Notes: generated by a model from the sequence alone, not told the origin. DNA of 12,990 nt from Gracilaria vermiculophylla (GCA_019155205.2 JAHNZQ020003148.1:1369910-1382899); one strand, 5' to 3'. Shown: positions 1-9,733, counted from the stretch's first letter. Numbers and translations are program-made.

Positions 1-379
1 GTACTTAGCACAGTAGTGCGACCTGCCGAGGCGGGCTCCTGGCTTGATATTTAAGCTGCCGGTTGAGCTCCACCTCTGGGGAAGTAAAGACAAGCACCCT
101 TGAGTCTTCTTCTACATTTTCCGGTTGCAGTCTCTTGTCTATTCACGCAGGTTTTTAAGCCGCCGATCCCCAGGTCGCATCATAGCAGCGCCTGTAGGAG
201 CATTGTCCGCCCAGTGAACCTTCCCCTCCGCTTGGTTTTTGCGGATCCCTTTCAGAATTCCCCCGGCTCGCGACAGCGGATACCGAAGACCACCTTTAGG
301 AATACGCGCCTTTGCAGTCACCAAAAACTCCTAACGGACGTTGTGCTTTACTACTTTGACAGGAGGGCTGACAGTACCA
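1..379 (+). repeat. 5' LTR, partial (5' portion outside window)
   Basis: Bases 1-379 align end to end with 9957-10335 with about 30 substitutions and two 1-base indels (hand count, about 8%). Similarity stops after the shared ...CAGTACCA (372-379): the next bases are CAACTGG here and AATGTTC at the other copy, so the LTR ends at 379 with the usual CA. Similarity is still present at base 1, so the repeat begins upstream of the window. If the complete copy starts at 9761, this is LTR position 197 onward. It contains copies of the CCT-NN-AGG motif at 191 and 293; the second is mutated in the 3' LTR. Confidence 0.93.
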
Positions 380-537
380 CAACTGGTCTCCCGACTTCGA
401 AGGTCACAGTTCCTGACGGATTCGCACAAGTCGCAGCAGAACAGCGTTTCTAGTTTGCAACGACAAAACCCCAACAGTGGAATTCTTCCTTAAGATAATC
501 CGGAAGTGGGAGCAAATCACCCCTGACCTACTGCTCT
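380..537 (+). other. Leader between 5' LTR and gag, with a tentative primer-binding site
   Basis: This untranslated leader of about 160 bases runs from the LTR edge to the first gag ATG. Four bases after the LTR, at 384-401, is TGGTCTCCCGACTTCGAA. It starts with the TGG expected for pairing with a tRNA CCA end and contains a TTCGAA core like a tRNA T-loop. However, the distance from TGG to that core is about five bases too short for a normal acceptor plus T arm, so I cannot name a tRNA. The primer-binding site call rests mainly on position. Confidence 0.4.
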
Positions 538-2805
538 ATGAACCCCTCAGAACATCCCATGGAAACCTCCCTACAGGATCCTCAAGCAACCGGCTCCGTC
601 GGTGGGCGCAGCACGCGCAGCGCTCCCCAGGAAATGGTTCCCACACTGGAGGACCCTGAAAGTCTCTTTCGGAATCCTGGCTCCTCTGTGGAGCGTTTCA
701 GGAATCGCCTTAGGAGAATGCCTGATCGGAGGCACGCGGAGTCCCCCGCAGCACCTCCGGAGAACGACGACGTGAAGGTGGAAGAACCACACACGGCATC
801 GCAGCTGTCACCTCAGCTACAGGGGCGCGAACACCCGGAGGCTAACTCCCTCCTGGAGTCGCTGGCCTCGCGCCTTACGGATTGGCTCTCCCAAGAGCTG
901 GTCGAAAGAATTCCTGCAGGTGTTGAAGCCCACTTTGGAGCGCGCCGCCACGCCCTCGTGGAGGACATCGCAACGGAGAGCACTCACCGTGCTGTGGATG
1001 CTTTGCGTGATTCCGACCCTTTCCTTGAGTGGATCTCAGATGTAATCCGTACGGAGGTTCGCTCCCAAACCGCGCAGCTGCTCCGTGCAGCGGCGTTTCA
1101 AATTTATTCATCCGTACAGGAGAGGTTCCCTATATCAACACCTAAGGTGACTCCGGGCAGAGAAGGCAAGGATACTGCCACCCCTTACGCCGGAATAGGA
1201 AAAGATACTGCCGTAGGGAAACGGGACCACCTCAGGAATCTTGCTATGCACCGTCTGGACCTGACGCCCCGCGGAGGAGAACATGATACGGCTCGCGACC
1301 AAGTCCACCTAAGGAGAGAAGGAAACGATACTCCTCGGGTGGATCGCGATATCGAGGGTATCGTCAGCGACCCAGACCACCTTAAGGAAAGAAGAAGAAA
1401 GAAACGGAGGGAGAAAAGAAAAAAGCGAGACACCGATTCGGAGGGAGCAGACTCTGAATCCGTAAACAGCTCCAGCTCGGAGGACTGTACACCTCCCAAG
1501 GAGAAGAGCAGAAGGTGCAGGATGGTCGTCCCGCTTAACGACCTCTTCTCCAAAGTGGTGGATTAGGACACCTACAGGTTGAATGATCGCTGCACTCTTT
1601 AGAACACGTCGGGCGCTTTACGACTCACGAACATCCAGCGCCACATGGATATTCAAATGAAGAAGCACTCCTGCTCAGCCGAAGACCCCATCTCGGTGTT
1701 CAATTTTCTTACGCGCTTCCGCTCGGCGTGTAAAGCAAATGGTGTCCATGAAGGTGCCGCCGTATGGTGCTTTCAGTTCTACCTCACAGGCCAAGCGCAC
1801 TCGCTGGTGCAGCCACGCCTCACGGGGGAAAGCATCATCGTGGGGGATTCTGGTACGGAGATCTTGACGACGTACATGTAGGTAGTCAATTTCCTCCTTA
1901 AAAGGTACGCCATGGACGAGGTGATAGCCGATGCTGACACTGAAGTCACCCCCTATAGGTATAACACTGGGATGCCCGAGACAGAGTTCTCACAGAAGCT
2001 ATGGACGAAGGCCCTACGGTGTGGAAATGTGTACTCCAAACGGCGGTTGAAGTCCTTGTTTGTCGAGGGCCTCCTCCCCTCGATACGCGCAAGGGTGCGT
2101 AATCACCTGCCAACGTACCCAAAGACCACCGATACGAAGTTAGCGCGTTTCACCGAATCCTATAGGGATTCCCACCGTGCCGCTCGTCGCAGCCATGATC
2201 CATTTTCGGAAAAACTGGCGGCCTCAAGGACCCGTCGGGCATCCGCCATGACGTTGGACTCCAGCACCTCGGAGGTTGTCGACGAGCTCACGCTCGTGGG
2301 AGAGCAAGAGACCCTTGCCCTCACAAATGCCTCCTCCAAGGGAGCACCGTCAAGGACAAAGACGCCCTCGTTTCCCACTTCGTACGCTTCGGCAGGATCT
2401 TACAGAAGCGTCCAATTTGCTAATCCTCAAGGCTACCCACCTCCTTGCAGGATTTGCTTGTCACGAGAGCCCGTACACTGTACGACTCGCACCCCGATAA
2501 TGCGGGCCGCCATCCTGCAGGAAAGAGAAAAAAACTTCCAGGTCCTGAAAGACACACCAACGGAGAGCGGAAGTTATCGAACTGCGTACCGCGACATCCG
2601 CTCCCCTCAAGGAAACTATGGTTACCGTGCTCCACCGGGAGTGCAGCCTATCCCACTGTCACTTGCACCCGCAACGCAGGTGCTGTTTTCCCAGCCTGTT
2701 GCACCTCAAGAGAACACGTCGCATCGCGATGCACCACCACAAAAGCCGTCCCCGCCTGGAACCCAGCCCCTCTTAAACCAGGAAAACCCTCAGAGCCACG
2801 CGTAG
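538..2805 (+). pseudogene. gag: gag: retrotransposon capsid polyprotein, broken by three in-frame TAG codons
   Basis: One frame runs from ATG 538 to TAG 2803-2805 (755 sense codons plus internal stops) and is interrupted only by TAG at 1564, 1600 and 1879. Coding character continues in the same frame across each stop, so this was one gene. Residues about 210-265 carry four G-x-x-DT repeats. Residues 283-298 are almost all Lys/Arg (KERRRKKRREKRKKRD), followed by an acidic Ser-rich stretch; the basic run suggests RNA binding or nuclear import. Codons about 370-570 resemble a retrotransposon Gag capsid core (for example RLKSLFVEGLLPSIR at about 2044-2088). Near 2446-2481 a Cys-x2-Cys-x6-His-Cys cluster looks like a damaged zinc knuckle. 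The role by family is the cytoplasmic virus-like particle shell and RNA packaging. The start at 538 is the first ATG in the frame; an upstream GTG at 477 is in another frame. Confidence 0.85.
1156..1332 (+). repeat. Degenerate G-x-x-DT peptide repeats within gag
   Basis: Four short repeats occur in the gag frame: REGKDT (GAT codon at 1171), GIGKDT (1204), GGEHDT (1285) and REGNDT (1327). The shared DNA core is GATACT or GATACG after an A/G-rich lead, and GAT starts are 33, 81 and 42 bases apart. This looks like an expanded, then diverged, peptide unit in the region before the basic stretch. GATACTG also recurs far downstream in pol (for example near 6523 and 6684), so part of the signal may be at DNA level. 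Confidence 0.55.
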
Positions 2806-3514
2806 AGGCTCCACGTGGCTCTTTAACATCGAGCTTCAGCTCCACGGAGGTCGCCTTTAGGAAAGGGGGAGAGGCCTTCTGCTCCGTCGACTCAGAATCA
2901 GCGGGCCCCCCAATCTCGTTGGACTCATGCGACACCTTTGAGGATTCTGTATGCACGCTCCGCTGTGAGAATTACAAGGTCTTCGCCTCTATAGGATGTT
3001 CTCCGCTCTCCTCCACCACGGTGCGCGCTATCCTCGATACCGGAGCTGGCCCCAATATGGTGCACGCCGACGTGCTCCTGCGGTCTTTTCTCGGCTTCTT
3101 GAGGACTGGCTAGCTCCCTACGGTGCGCGATGCGTCGCTTCGAGCATTGACCATCCTCGGCGCAATATCCTTGTACCTCCGGTTGGGATCCTTACAGGTG
3201 AAAGTGTGGTTCCTCGTGGCGACCAACTTGGCCGCACAATGCATATTGGGCAATTCTTTGTGGATCGATATGTACGTGCACTCTACCCTCGACTGGGTAA
3301 GGTGACGTTTCACAAAGCCGCCCCTGTAGGTATTGTGTCCGCATCTCCAGGACCGGACGCAAACGCGCGTCACGTGGGTACCATTCCGAAGGAGACGCAG
3401 TCGAATAAGCTCCGAGTGGTGAAGAGCATCGAAATACCCGCGAGGAGTCAGGCCAAATTCTGGGTTCAGACCTCTGCATCTGGCCTTTCATTCCTACAGG
3501 GGAATCACACCTGA
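2776..3514 (+). pseudogene. pol (PR): Retropepsin-type aspartic protease and protease-RT linker, frameshifted
   Basis: The protease would cleave Gag-Pol inside particles. The active-site motif LDTGAGPN is encoded at about 3033-3056 (catalytic Asp codon 3036-3038), in the frame -1 relative to gag. The flap-to-end part follows in the same frame (VRDASLRALTILG, then NLAAQCILGN), as in Ty3/gypsy proteases, with one TAG at 3111-3113. Near 3254-3258, in a short T run, coding similarity jumps by -1 to the frame giving FVDRYVRALYPRLGKVTFH. Near 3508-3512 it jumps by -1 again into the RT frame. Each jump is explained by one lost base. The gag-to-protease step, around 2776-2805 near GGAAAACCC, is also -1; it could be a lost base or a programmed frameshift, but no canonical slippery heptamer is visible. 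Confidence 0.8.
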
Positions 3515-5190
3515 CAACTAAGCAGCACTCTATGATGGCCTACGGTGTTATGGAAATCATACCGAACATTCCCTTCAGCGTTGTGCTCGCCAACCTCAAG
3601 GAGTCGCCGTTACGTCTCCAGAAAGCAACTGTTGTCGGACTGGCACTACCCGCCCTTGCAGGACTGGCTCACCTTCCTCGATCGGAATACCTTGCGGACC
3701 GCGATGCTATCGCCAGCACGGAGGCGGAAGCGACTTCAAAGGCTCCAGAGGATGAGAGTTCTGCTACCTGGCAGGAGAAGCTCCAAATTGGAGATGAATT
3801 CAAAGGGTATCGCCATAGGATAGTGGAGATGCTATCCGCCTTTGAAGACATTTGGTCTGGTCAACTGGGTCAGGTCAGCCTGGCCAAGCACAGGATCCAG
3901 CTCACACTGGATGATAAGCCGGTACATCAACTCCCGAGGAGGGCCGGACCCCATGCGCGTGACTTTGAACGCGATGAGGTCCACCGGATGCTGGAGAAGG
4001 GCGTTATAGAGCCTTCCAATTCCGAATGGGCCTCCCCAGTGGTGATTGTCAAAAAGAAAGATGGCTCCCTAAGGTTCTGTATTGACTACAGGCGCCTCAA
4101 CGGGGTGACGGTACGCGATTCTTACCCGATACCCCGTACGGATGAATGTATCGACTCCTTAGGCGATGCGTCCGTTTTCTCCACGCTGGATGCCAATAGC
4201 AGCTACTGGCCGATTGAGATGGACGACTCTGATAAGGATAAGACAACGTTCACCTCGCCCTGTGGGAGCTTCAGATTCCGAAGGATGCCATTTGGATTAT
4301 AAAATGCACCCGCTACGTTCCAACGAGCGGAGGACATTATCCTGTCAAAGCTGAAGTGGCAGTACGCCTTGGTGTATATTGATGACGTCATCATATACTC
4401 CCGCAGCGTGGAGGAGCACTTCATTCATGTGAAGCACGTGCTCCAACTCCTAAAGGATGCTAACCTCACCTTGAAGCTGGAGAAATGTTTCTGTTTCAAG
4501 TCGTCGGTGGACTACCTGGGGCACGCTGTGCTCCCAGGCCGCCTACAGGTTTCTCAAAAAACTCAAGACGCTATTAAGGAAGCTCGCCCTCCCACAAACC
4601 AGACGGAGCTCCGCTCCTTCCTTGGGTTGTGCAACGTCTTCCGGCGGTTTGTCCCTAATTTCTCCTGTATAGCTGCGCCGTTAAATCGCCTCCTGGAGAA
4701 GGACAAGCCGACGCAATTGGCTCTCCTGACGGACGAGGAGTTTGAAGCCTTCGACACCCTGAAGAGGAGACTGATAGAACCACCAAGCTTGGTACTTCCG
4801 GAGCAGCAAGGCCGATTGATGCTGGACACTGACGCCTGTAAATACCAGGTCGGATGTACCCTCCTACAAGAGCAACCGGAAGGTGTACTTCAATCCATCG
4901 GATATTGGAGTCGCAGCCTCATCCCCACGGAACGGAATTATTCCACCTCGGAGCACGAATGTCTCGCCATCTTGTGCGAGGTAATGCTTTTACACCCTTA
5001 CCTGGAAGGCGCGCGCTTCACCTTGAGGACGGAACACGCATGACTGAAGTGGATACTGTCCTTGACGGATGCTTCCGGTCGCCTAGAAACGTAGAGGTTA
5101 CGCCTCCTAGAGTTCGATTTTGACATCGTTCACAGCCCTGGTGTTAAACACCAGGCAGCGGATGCGCTCTCGCGAATCTCCACCGATGGG
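3515..5190 (+). pseudogene. pol (RT-RH): Reverse transcriptase and RNase H domains of Ty3/gypsy pol, with three stops
   Basis: The gene copies element RNA into DNA and degrades the RNA strand. RT landmarks in order: WASPVVIVKKKDGSLRFCID (about 4027-4086), FSTLDANSSYW with the first catalytic Asp (about 4177-4209), FRFRRMPFGL (4273-4299), the catalytic YIDD box (4372-4383), and DYLGHAV (about 4510-4530). RNase H follows: LMLDTDA with its catalytic Asp (about 4816), then a Glu in SEHECLAIL (about 4951-4977), and the end FDFDIVHSPGVKHQAADALS (about 5113-5172). Frame 3532 to 6942 is continuous apart from stops: TAA 4300 (within GL-stop-NAPATFQ), TGA 5041 and TAG 5092 (within LET-stop-RLRLLEF, where family members usually have Trp). 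In LDANSSYWPIEM, Ser and Pro replace the usual Gly and Gln, which fits relaxed selection. Confidence 0.93.
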
Positions 5191-6942
5191 GAAGATAAAA
5201 CACCTTTAGAAGACAACATTCTGTGTCTGGCCATCCAGGACGCCCACGGGAAAGAAGGATCCGATGGAGAATGTTTGGAATGCTGTGAACCTGTAGGAAA
5301 GTATAGTGGACTCCGTGAGGTGATGGCTCTTGTTGAGGAGGAGAAAGAAGTTATCCACATCAATGTGGCGGAGTTTCTGAAGGAATAGAGTACGGATGCG
5401 TACTGCAAGGAGTACCTCGCCACTGTGCGGAGTTTGACATCGTCATTCGACATCGTCCGAGATGGCGTGCTTGTACGCCGCGCCCCCCTGGATGGAGCTC
5501 TCCAAAAGAGGTTGCCGACGAAGCTACGGGCAAGAATGCTGTATCTCTCGCACTATCCTCGCCTCGTCGGGCACCCCGGTGGATCTCGGATGTATTTCAC
5601 CATGCGAAGGGAGTTCTATTGGCCGAACATGGCTAAAGAGGCCTTCCGAACGGTGGCGGATTGCTATTCCTGCGCCGCCGCTAGGGGGAGTATACGTAAA
5701 CATCGGACGCCGCTCACGCTGTTTCTACCTTCAGGACCGTTCGAGTTTGTCGCCATGGAGATCTTGGGTCCCCTTCCCAAGACGGAGCGAGGACATTGAT
5801 TTATGCTCGTGATCGCGGATCGTTTTTCTAAGATCACGCGTACCATCCCCCTCCGGAGCACTACGGCAGCCGTGATTGCCGACGCCTTTCTGTAACATTG
5901 GGTTTATCTCTACGGAATACCGTTGTACCTCCTTACGGACAACGGCCCCCAGTTTGCGGCGAAACTCTGCAGCGCCGTTTCCGGAATGCAGGGGATGAAG
6001 CAGTTGTTTACGACTGCCTATCACCCCCAGACAAACGACCAGGCGGAAAGGTTCAATAAGACCATCGCCTCGAGGCTGAAGCACTACGTCGCGGACCACC
6101 AGAAGGATGGGGACGCATATGTGGGACCCCTCACATATGCGTACAACCTACAGGTGCACCGCTCCACGGGTATTGCTCCTTTCAATTTGGTGCTCTCGCG
6201 CATTCTGCCAAATGCTGTTATCGCGACACGCGCCACAGCGCACCCGGCGGATGGTCCACAGACGCCAACAGCGGCGCAAGCCAAACGCTCCATCCTAATG
6301 CGGTATGAGAACGCGCTCTCCCTCGCGAAGGAGAGACTCAACGCCTCGCAGAGGAAATACAAACAGGACTTCGACCGAAAGGTTATGGAAGGTCCGCACC
6401 TGATAGAAAGCGACGAGGTGTTCCTCGATAAACCCGGGGAGAACTCCGATGAACCGCCGGATGTCCCGCGCAAGTTAGCGCCGACCACCTCTGGGTACTT
6501 CAAAGTCCTGGCCACCTACAGGGATACTGTCGCCATTGAGGTGAACTGGATTAGGGATGTCGTCTCCCGTGATAGGGTGACGAAATTCCCAACGCCCAGC
6601 CTTCCAGGAATGCCCGCCACCGCACCTCAGGAACAACGCGCGGAGATTTCTCATACGACCACCTCAGGCGCGACGACACTACGGGATACTGTAAATCGCA
6701 TCACCGCTCTCGGTGAACCAACCCTGAAGTCTCCCGATGCCATCCTGACCCCTGAAGGTGACATTCTCTACGCGGTGGACCATATCGTCTCCCATCGACA
6801 AACCCCTTCAAGAGTACTGTACCGCATCCGCTGGTATGGGTACACCTCGAAGAACGACACGTAAGAACCTCCGGAACATATCCCGGAGAACTTCCTTTGG
6901 AGGTACCACGCCAATCTGGTGCGGAAACGCCTCTCCACATAG
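5191..6942 (+). pseudogene. pol (IN): Integrase with C-terminal chromodomain, with four stops and altered first catalytic residue
   Basis: The integrase inserts the cDNA, and the chromodomain of such elements directs insertion to marked chromatin. The zinc-binding part has HYPRLVGH and later CYSC (about 5551-5679). The DDE core shows MEILGPLPKT (5755-5784), TDNGPQF (about 5935-5955) and the TNDQAERFNKT Glu (about 6034-6066). The first acidic position is Glu (codon GAG 5758-5760) where family members have Asp. A GPY/F-like piece, KLAPTTSGYFKVL, is at about 6472-6510. The chromodomain lies at about 6760-6910 (VDHIVSHR, then LYRIRWYGY, then EPPEHIPENFL). In-frame stops are TAG 5386, TGA 5797, TAA 5893 and TAA 6862, and the natural end is TAG 6940-6942. 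Bases 5191-5424 form a linker without a recognised domain. Confidence 0.92.
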
Positions 6943-6954
6943 GCGCTTCCGTTT

Positions 6955-6971
6955 AGGAAAGGGGGAGGGGG
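6955..6971 (+). promoter_or_regulatory. Polypurine tract directly after pol
   Basis: AGGAAAGGGGGAGGGGG is an unbroken 17-base purine run starting 13 bases after the pol stop. In LTR retrotransposons such a tract primes plus-strand DNA synthesis and normally abuts the 3' LTR. Here the LTR starts about 2.8 kb further on. The 16-mer TTTAGGAAAGGGGGAG (6952-6967) also occurs exactly at 2856-2871 at the gag-protease junction. Function is inferred from composition and position. Confidence 0.5.
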
Positions 6972-7184
6972 CCCCCAAACGGAGATTTTTTTCGTCTTCG
7001 CCGTCTATCCTCCACCTGGGGTTATCTTTTTCGCCTCCAGGATGCTGTGCTCGCTGTTTTGCATGCTCCTACGGCGGCACTCCGTGTCGCTAAGCTCACG
7101 GGCACGGCCTTTGCATGTTTGAACTACCGTTCGTGGACTTTATGCTCCATCCAAAGGATCGTTTATTGGTCAGGGTCCTATCGC
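6972..7184 (+). other. Non-coding spacer between the post-pol purine tract and the end of the antisense gene
   Basis: About 210 bases follow with no supported gene. They contain a 7-base T run near 6987 and two CCT-NN-AGG motifs, at 7034 and at 7184 (the latter overlapping the antisense stop codon). No LTR-like similarity or RNA gene is visible. Confidence 0.5.
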
Positions 7185-9125
7185 CTACAGGTCACCAAAC
7201 CGCGTTGAATACTCCGCTTCGAAACGCGCTTTCGCTGTTAGCGCTTGGCTGTCGAAGAACTCCGCCTGGCTTTCCTTGAGGGCCGCCATCGAGGCTCGGT
7301 CTGTCCGGGCCTTATGGAGCTCTAAGACCCAAGCACGCGCCTCGCGCAGATCCTCCACTGGAGAAGCCGGAGCAGGACGGGCTGTCACCAGGCACGCCTG
7401 CACCAACTCCTGGAAGGCAGCCTCCAGAGCCCCAGAGGAGGCTCCTCCAGACGGTGCACCCGATGCGGCCACCTCCGTTGACGGCGCAACAACCGCCACG
7501 GAGATAGCTGCAGACGGCGGACCAGCCGAGACAGGAGCTCCCCGACGGGATTCCGCGGGTTCCGCAGTGGAGGACGGCAATGCCAAGGGCGGAGTCGGAG
7601 ACGCCGGAGGTGACGGTGGTGAGGGAACTGGAACGCCCCGCAGGCGAGGTTGAGCACTCGGCGCAGGGACGCTCCGCAATCGGGGTTGCACCAAGAGGGC
7701 CGAACGTACTGGGACGGGAGTAATCTCATCCTCGACCGTTGGAGACACGGCTGCGACCACTGCGGGAGCACTCGGCTCCGCGGCGGGCCGCAGAGTTATC
7801 ACCTCAGAAGGTGCTCCCGTATCCTGGGACAGAGCCAGCAACCGACGGGTCGCATCAAACGCCAGACTCTCCATCAGAGGGTCGTAGTCGAGTACTCGAA
7901 GCCATGGCACCTGAGGGACCCGAGATGGCGACAGACGGGGAAAGGCTGGGTATGCGTGCCCGTCATCATCTCCATTCGGACTCCTCACAATGGGGTGAAG
8001 AGTATCCTCGCCGTGGTCGTACCAGAGGAAACCCGGTGTGTCATTCCACGCCACCTGGAGGTTGTAATCCAACAAGGTCTCCGCTTCGGACCCGCTCCAT
8101 GCGGTGCCCTTAACCAGGTTTTGGATACCGAAGGAGCGCAGGACCCGGATGATAGACGCCGACAAGGGGAGCAAGCGCCCGGCGGTCGGCTGATACGACG
8201 AGTCCCAGTAGAGGCGGCCGTCGGGGCATCGGGTATAGGAAATCACGCCTTCGTCCGCCGCTTGGAGCTACGCCATCAAGGTGCCAACCGCAAACTCCGT
8301 CGAGGCGACCAACATGACGAACCGCCCTAGGGAGTCATGTGGATCCAGAACCTCAGAGGTATGATACGCGAAGGTTATAGGAGTCGCCACGCAGAGATGC
8401 GGGGAAACACAATGGTCCCTCCAGGAGTCGTTCACCTTCAGGTAGTACTTGGGACGTTGCCCGGAGGGCACATCATGGAATTCCGTGTTGTGCCATCCGT
8501 AGAAGTACCGGAATGCGGTGCGCACGCGAGTTTCGTCCACAAGGTGCGTCCCCCATCGCTTCCGATTGAGCCAGTACAGGCGGTCGTATGGGGGATCGAA
8601 GGGTAGCACCGCAAGTGCGGAACCTCCATCGGCAAGGCTGCCCGTTCGCCCCGCTCTCTGGTGCGAGCTCTTATGGAGCAGGACTTGGAGACGCGCCTGG
8701 ATCTCCCGTTCTTCGGCGCACCTCTGGTAGGGAGTATCGCAGTGTCCGACCGTGGTTGGAGCATTGTCACCATGTACTGGAGTATGAAGCCAATGGGTGC
8801 GGTATACATCGACGCGGTTCCGTTTCTGGTCGTTCCATGCAATCTTTGAGACGGCACGGAATCGCATCGCCTAAAGGTACGGACCGAAATGGTGAATGTA
8901 ATCCTCCACGGGACATGGGAAACTCACGGGCCTATCGTGGAACGGGACAAACACCCGCGTGGCGCGATGATCGAAGTGTTCTCCTGGACGGAACGGTGCA
9001 CCGCTTGAGGTGTGATACACCTCAGGATTTGAGGAGATGTAGGCGCCGGATTCGGAGAAGACATTCCGAAGGTGTACGAAGCCGGGTGGATGAAGACTGA
9101 ACGCGTGGTAGCACCTGAGGACAGA
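7185..9125 (-). pseudogene. Antisense gene of unknown function between pol and 3' LTR (main body)
   Basis: Read on the minus strand, one frame from about 9125 down to TAG 7187-7185 has clear protein character (about 647 codons), interrupted only by TAG at 8873-8871 and TAG at 8270-8268. Both stops are flanked by continuous coding-like sequence: VEDYIHHFGPYL-stop-AMRFRAVSKIAWND and FAVGTLMA-stop-LQAADEGVISYTR. The first about 420 residues are rich in Trp, Tyr, His and Arg (for example RTAFRYFYGWHNTEFHD and GFLWYDHGEDTLHP). A Pro/Ala/Ser-rich hinge with a 12-residue duplication follows, then a charged, probably helical or coiled C-terminus of about 85 residues. I recognise no family and see no zinc finger, transmembrane run or catalytic signature. 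Antisense extra genes at this place are known in plant Tat-lineage elements such as Grande and RIRE2, but homology to them is not claimed. Plus-strand readings of the same DNA look like shadows. Confidence 0.7.
7617..7688 (-). repeat. Two-copy 12-codon repeat in the antisense protein hinge
   Basis: On the minus strand QPRLRSVPAPSA is followed at once by QPRLRGVPVPSP. The Gln codons start at 7688 and 7652, exactly 36 bases apart. It sits at the start of the Pro/Ala/Ser-rich linker. Synonymous differences such as CCC/CCT and CGA/CGC suggest an old tandem duplication. Confidence 0.7.
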
Positions 9126-9733
9126 TATCTGTCACCATTAAGGGAACTATTCGAAGTTATATGCACCACCGCGGAGGGAGCCGTGTCAAGCCGCCATCAA
9201 GGAATTCGAGGCGAAGCCGGGCGACCGGAATCAGGCGAGTTATGGAGAACCATCGCGGGGCGCGCCTTCATAGCCAACGGAGAAAGGCGGAGGAGCGGAC
9301 GATAGAATTATGAGTCCGGCACCTTCACGGAGATCGAATAAGCGGACGCGAAGAAGCAGGTGTTGCGAAAAGAAGTAACCTCGAAAGAGTCGGAGTAGCT
9401 AGTGCCTCCAGGGGGTCGGTATACTCTCGGGACTGACCCACGCTCCGTCCACGGAAGTTGCGCGCTTGCACCACGAACGGTACGCCGGAAGACGCGGACA
9501 CTCGCGTTGCCGACTGGCGCAGCAGCACCAAGGGGTGACACCAAGAAGGAGCAGACGCATCCGGGCGAAGGAGGAGCAGAGCCCACAAACGCTGCAAGGA
9601 ATGAAACGCGAGCCCGTGGCAACCTGCCGCGCAGGAGTATGGGGAAGGGAAGGAACGACTGAAGGCGAGAACGGGCAAAACCGCCGGAGGCCGCACGTGC
9701 TGCAACACCGATAGGAGCCCCCCCAGGGATCAA
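9126..9733 (-). pseudogene. Possible N-terminal extension of the antisense gene, in a shifted frame
   Basis: Upstream of the main body the best minus-strand coding signal moves to the frame that ends with TTG 9733-9731 and gives VVHITSNSSLNGDRYLSSG at about 9174-9118. The switch near 9105-9125 would need a single-base indel. In this frame there are stops TAA 9310-9308 and TGA 9199-9197, and no convincing ATG. The 9308-9733 part is low in complexity (Ala, Ser, Pro, Arg) and a neighbouring frame is open over much of it, so coding is uncertain. The open frame reaches back to the edge of the 3' LTR, which would fit antisense transcription starting in the LTR, but no promoter is identified. Confidence 0.35.

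Noticed and set aside
1185..1553. Minus-strand open frame of 122 codons inside gag
   Set aside because: It is the complement of the Lys/Arg-rich gag stretch, which gives Leu/Phe/Ser runs by codon complement.
1564..1881. Programmed stop-codon readthrough in gag (three TAG codons)
   Set aside because: The three stops are irregularly placed, none has the CARYYA context known to promote readthrough, and the rest of the element is equally decayed.
2776..2806. Programmed -1 frameshift signal at the gag-protease junction
   Set aside because: GGAAAAC resembles but does not match the X-XXY-YYZ pattern, and a single lost base explains the shift, as at the two later breaks. Kept only as an alternative.
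570..7191. CCTACAGG copies as 3' splice sites
   Set aside because: They lack a preceding long pyrimidine tract and matching donors, and the protein frames run straight through them.
7276..8330. Overlapping plus-strand open frames (7276-7653, 7650-8330, 7739-8113) opposite the antisense gene
   Set aside because: Their peptides are low in hydrophobic order and rich in Arg, Gly and Gln, as expected for a shadow of GC-rich coding DNA. The minus-strand frame is far longer and continues across single stops.
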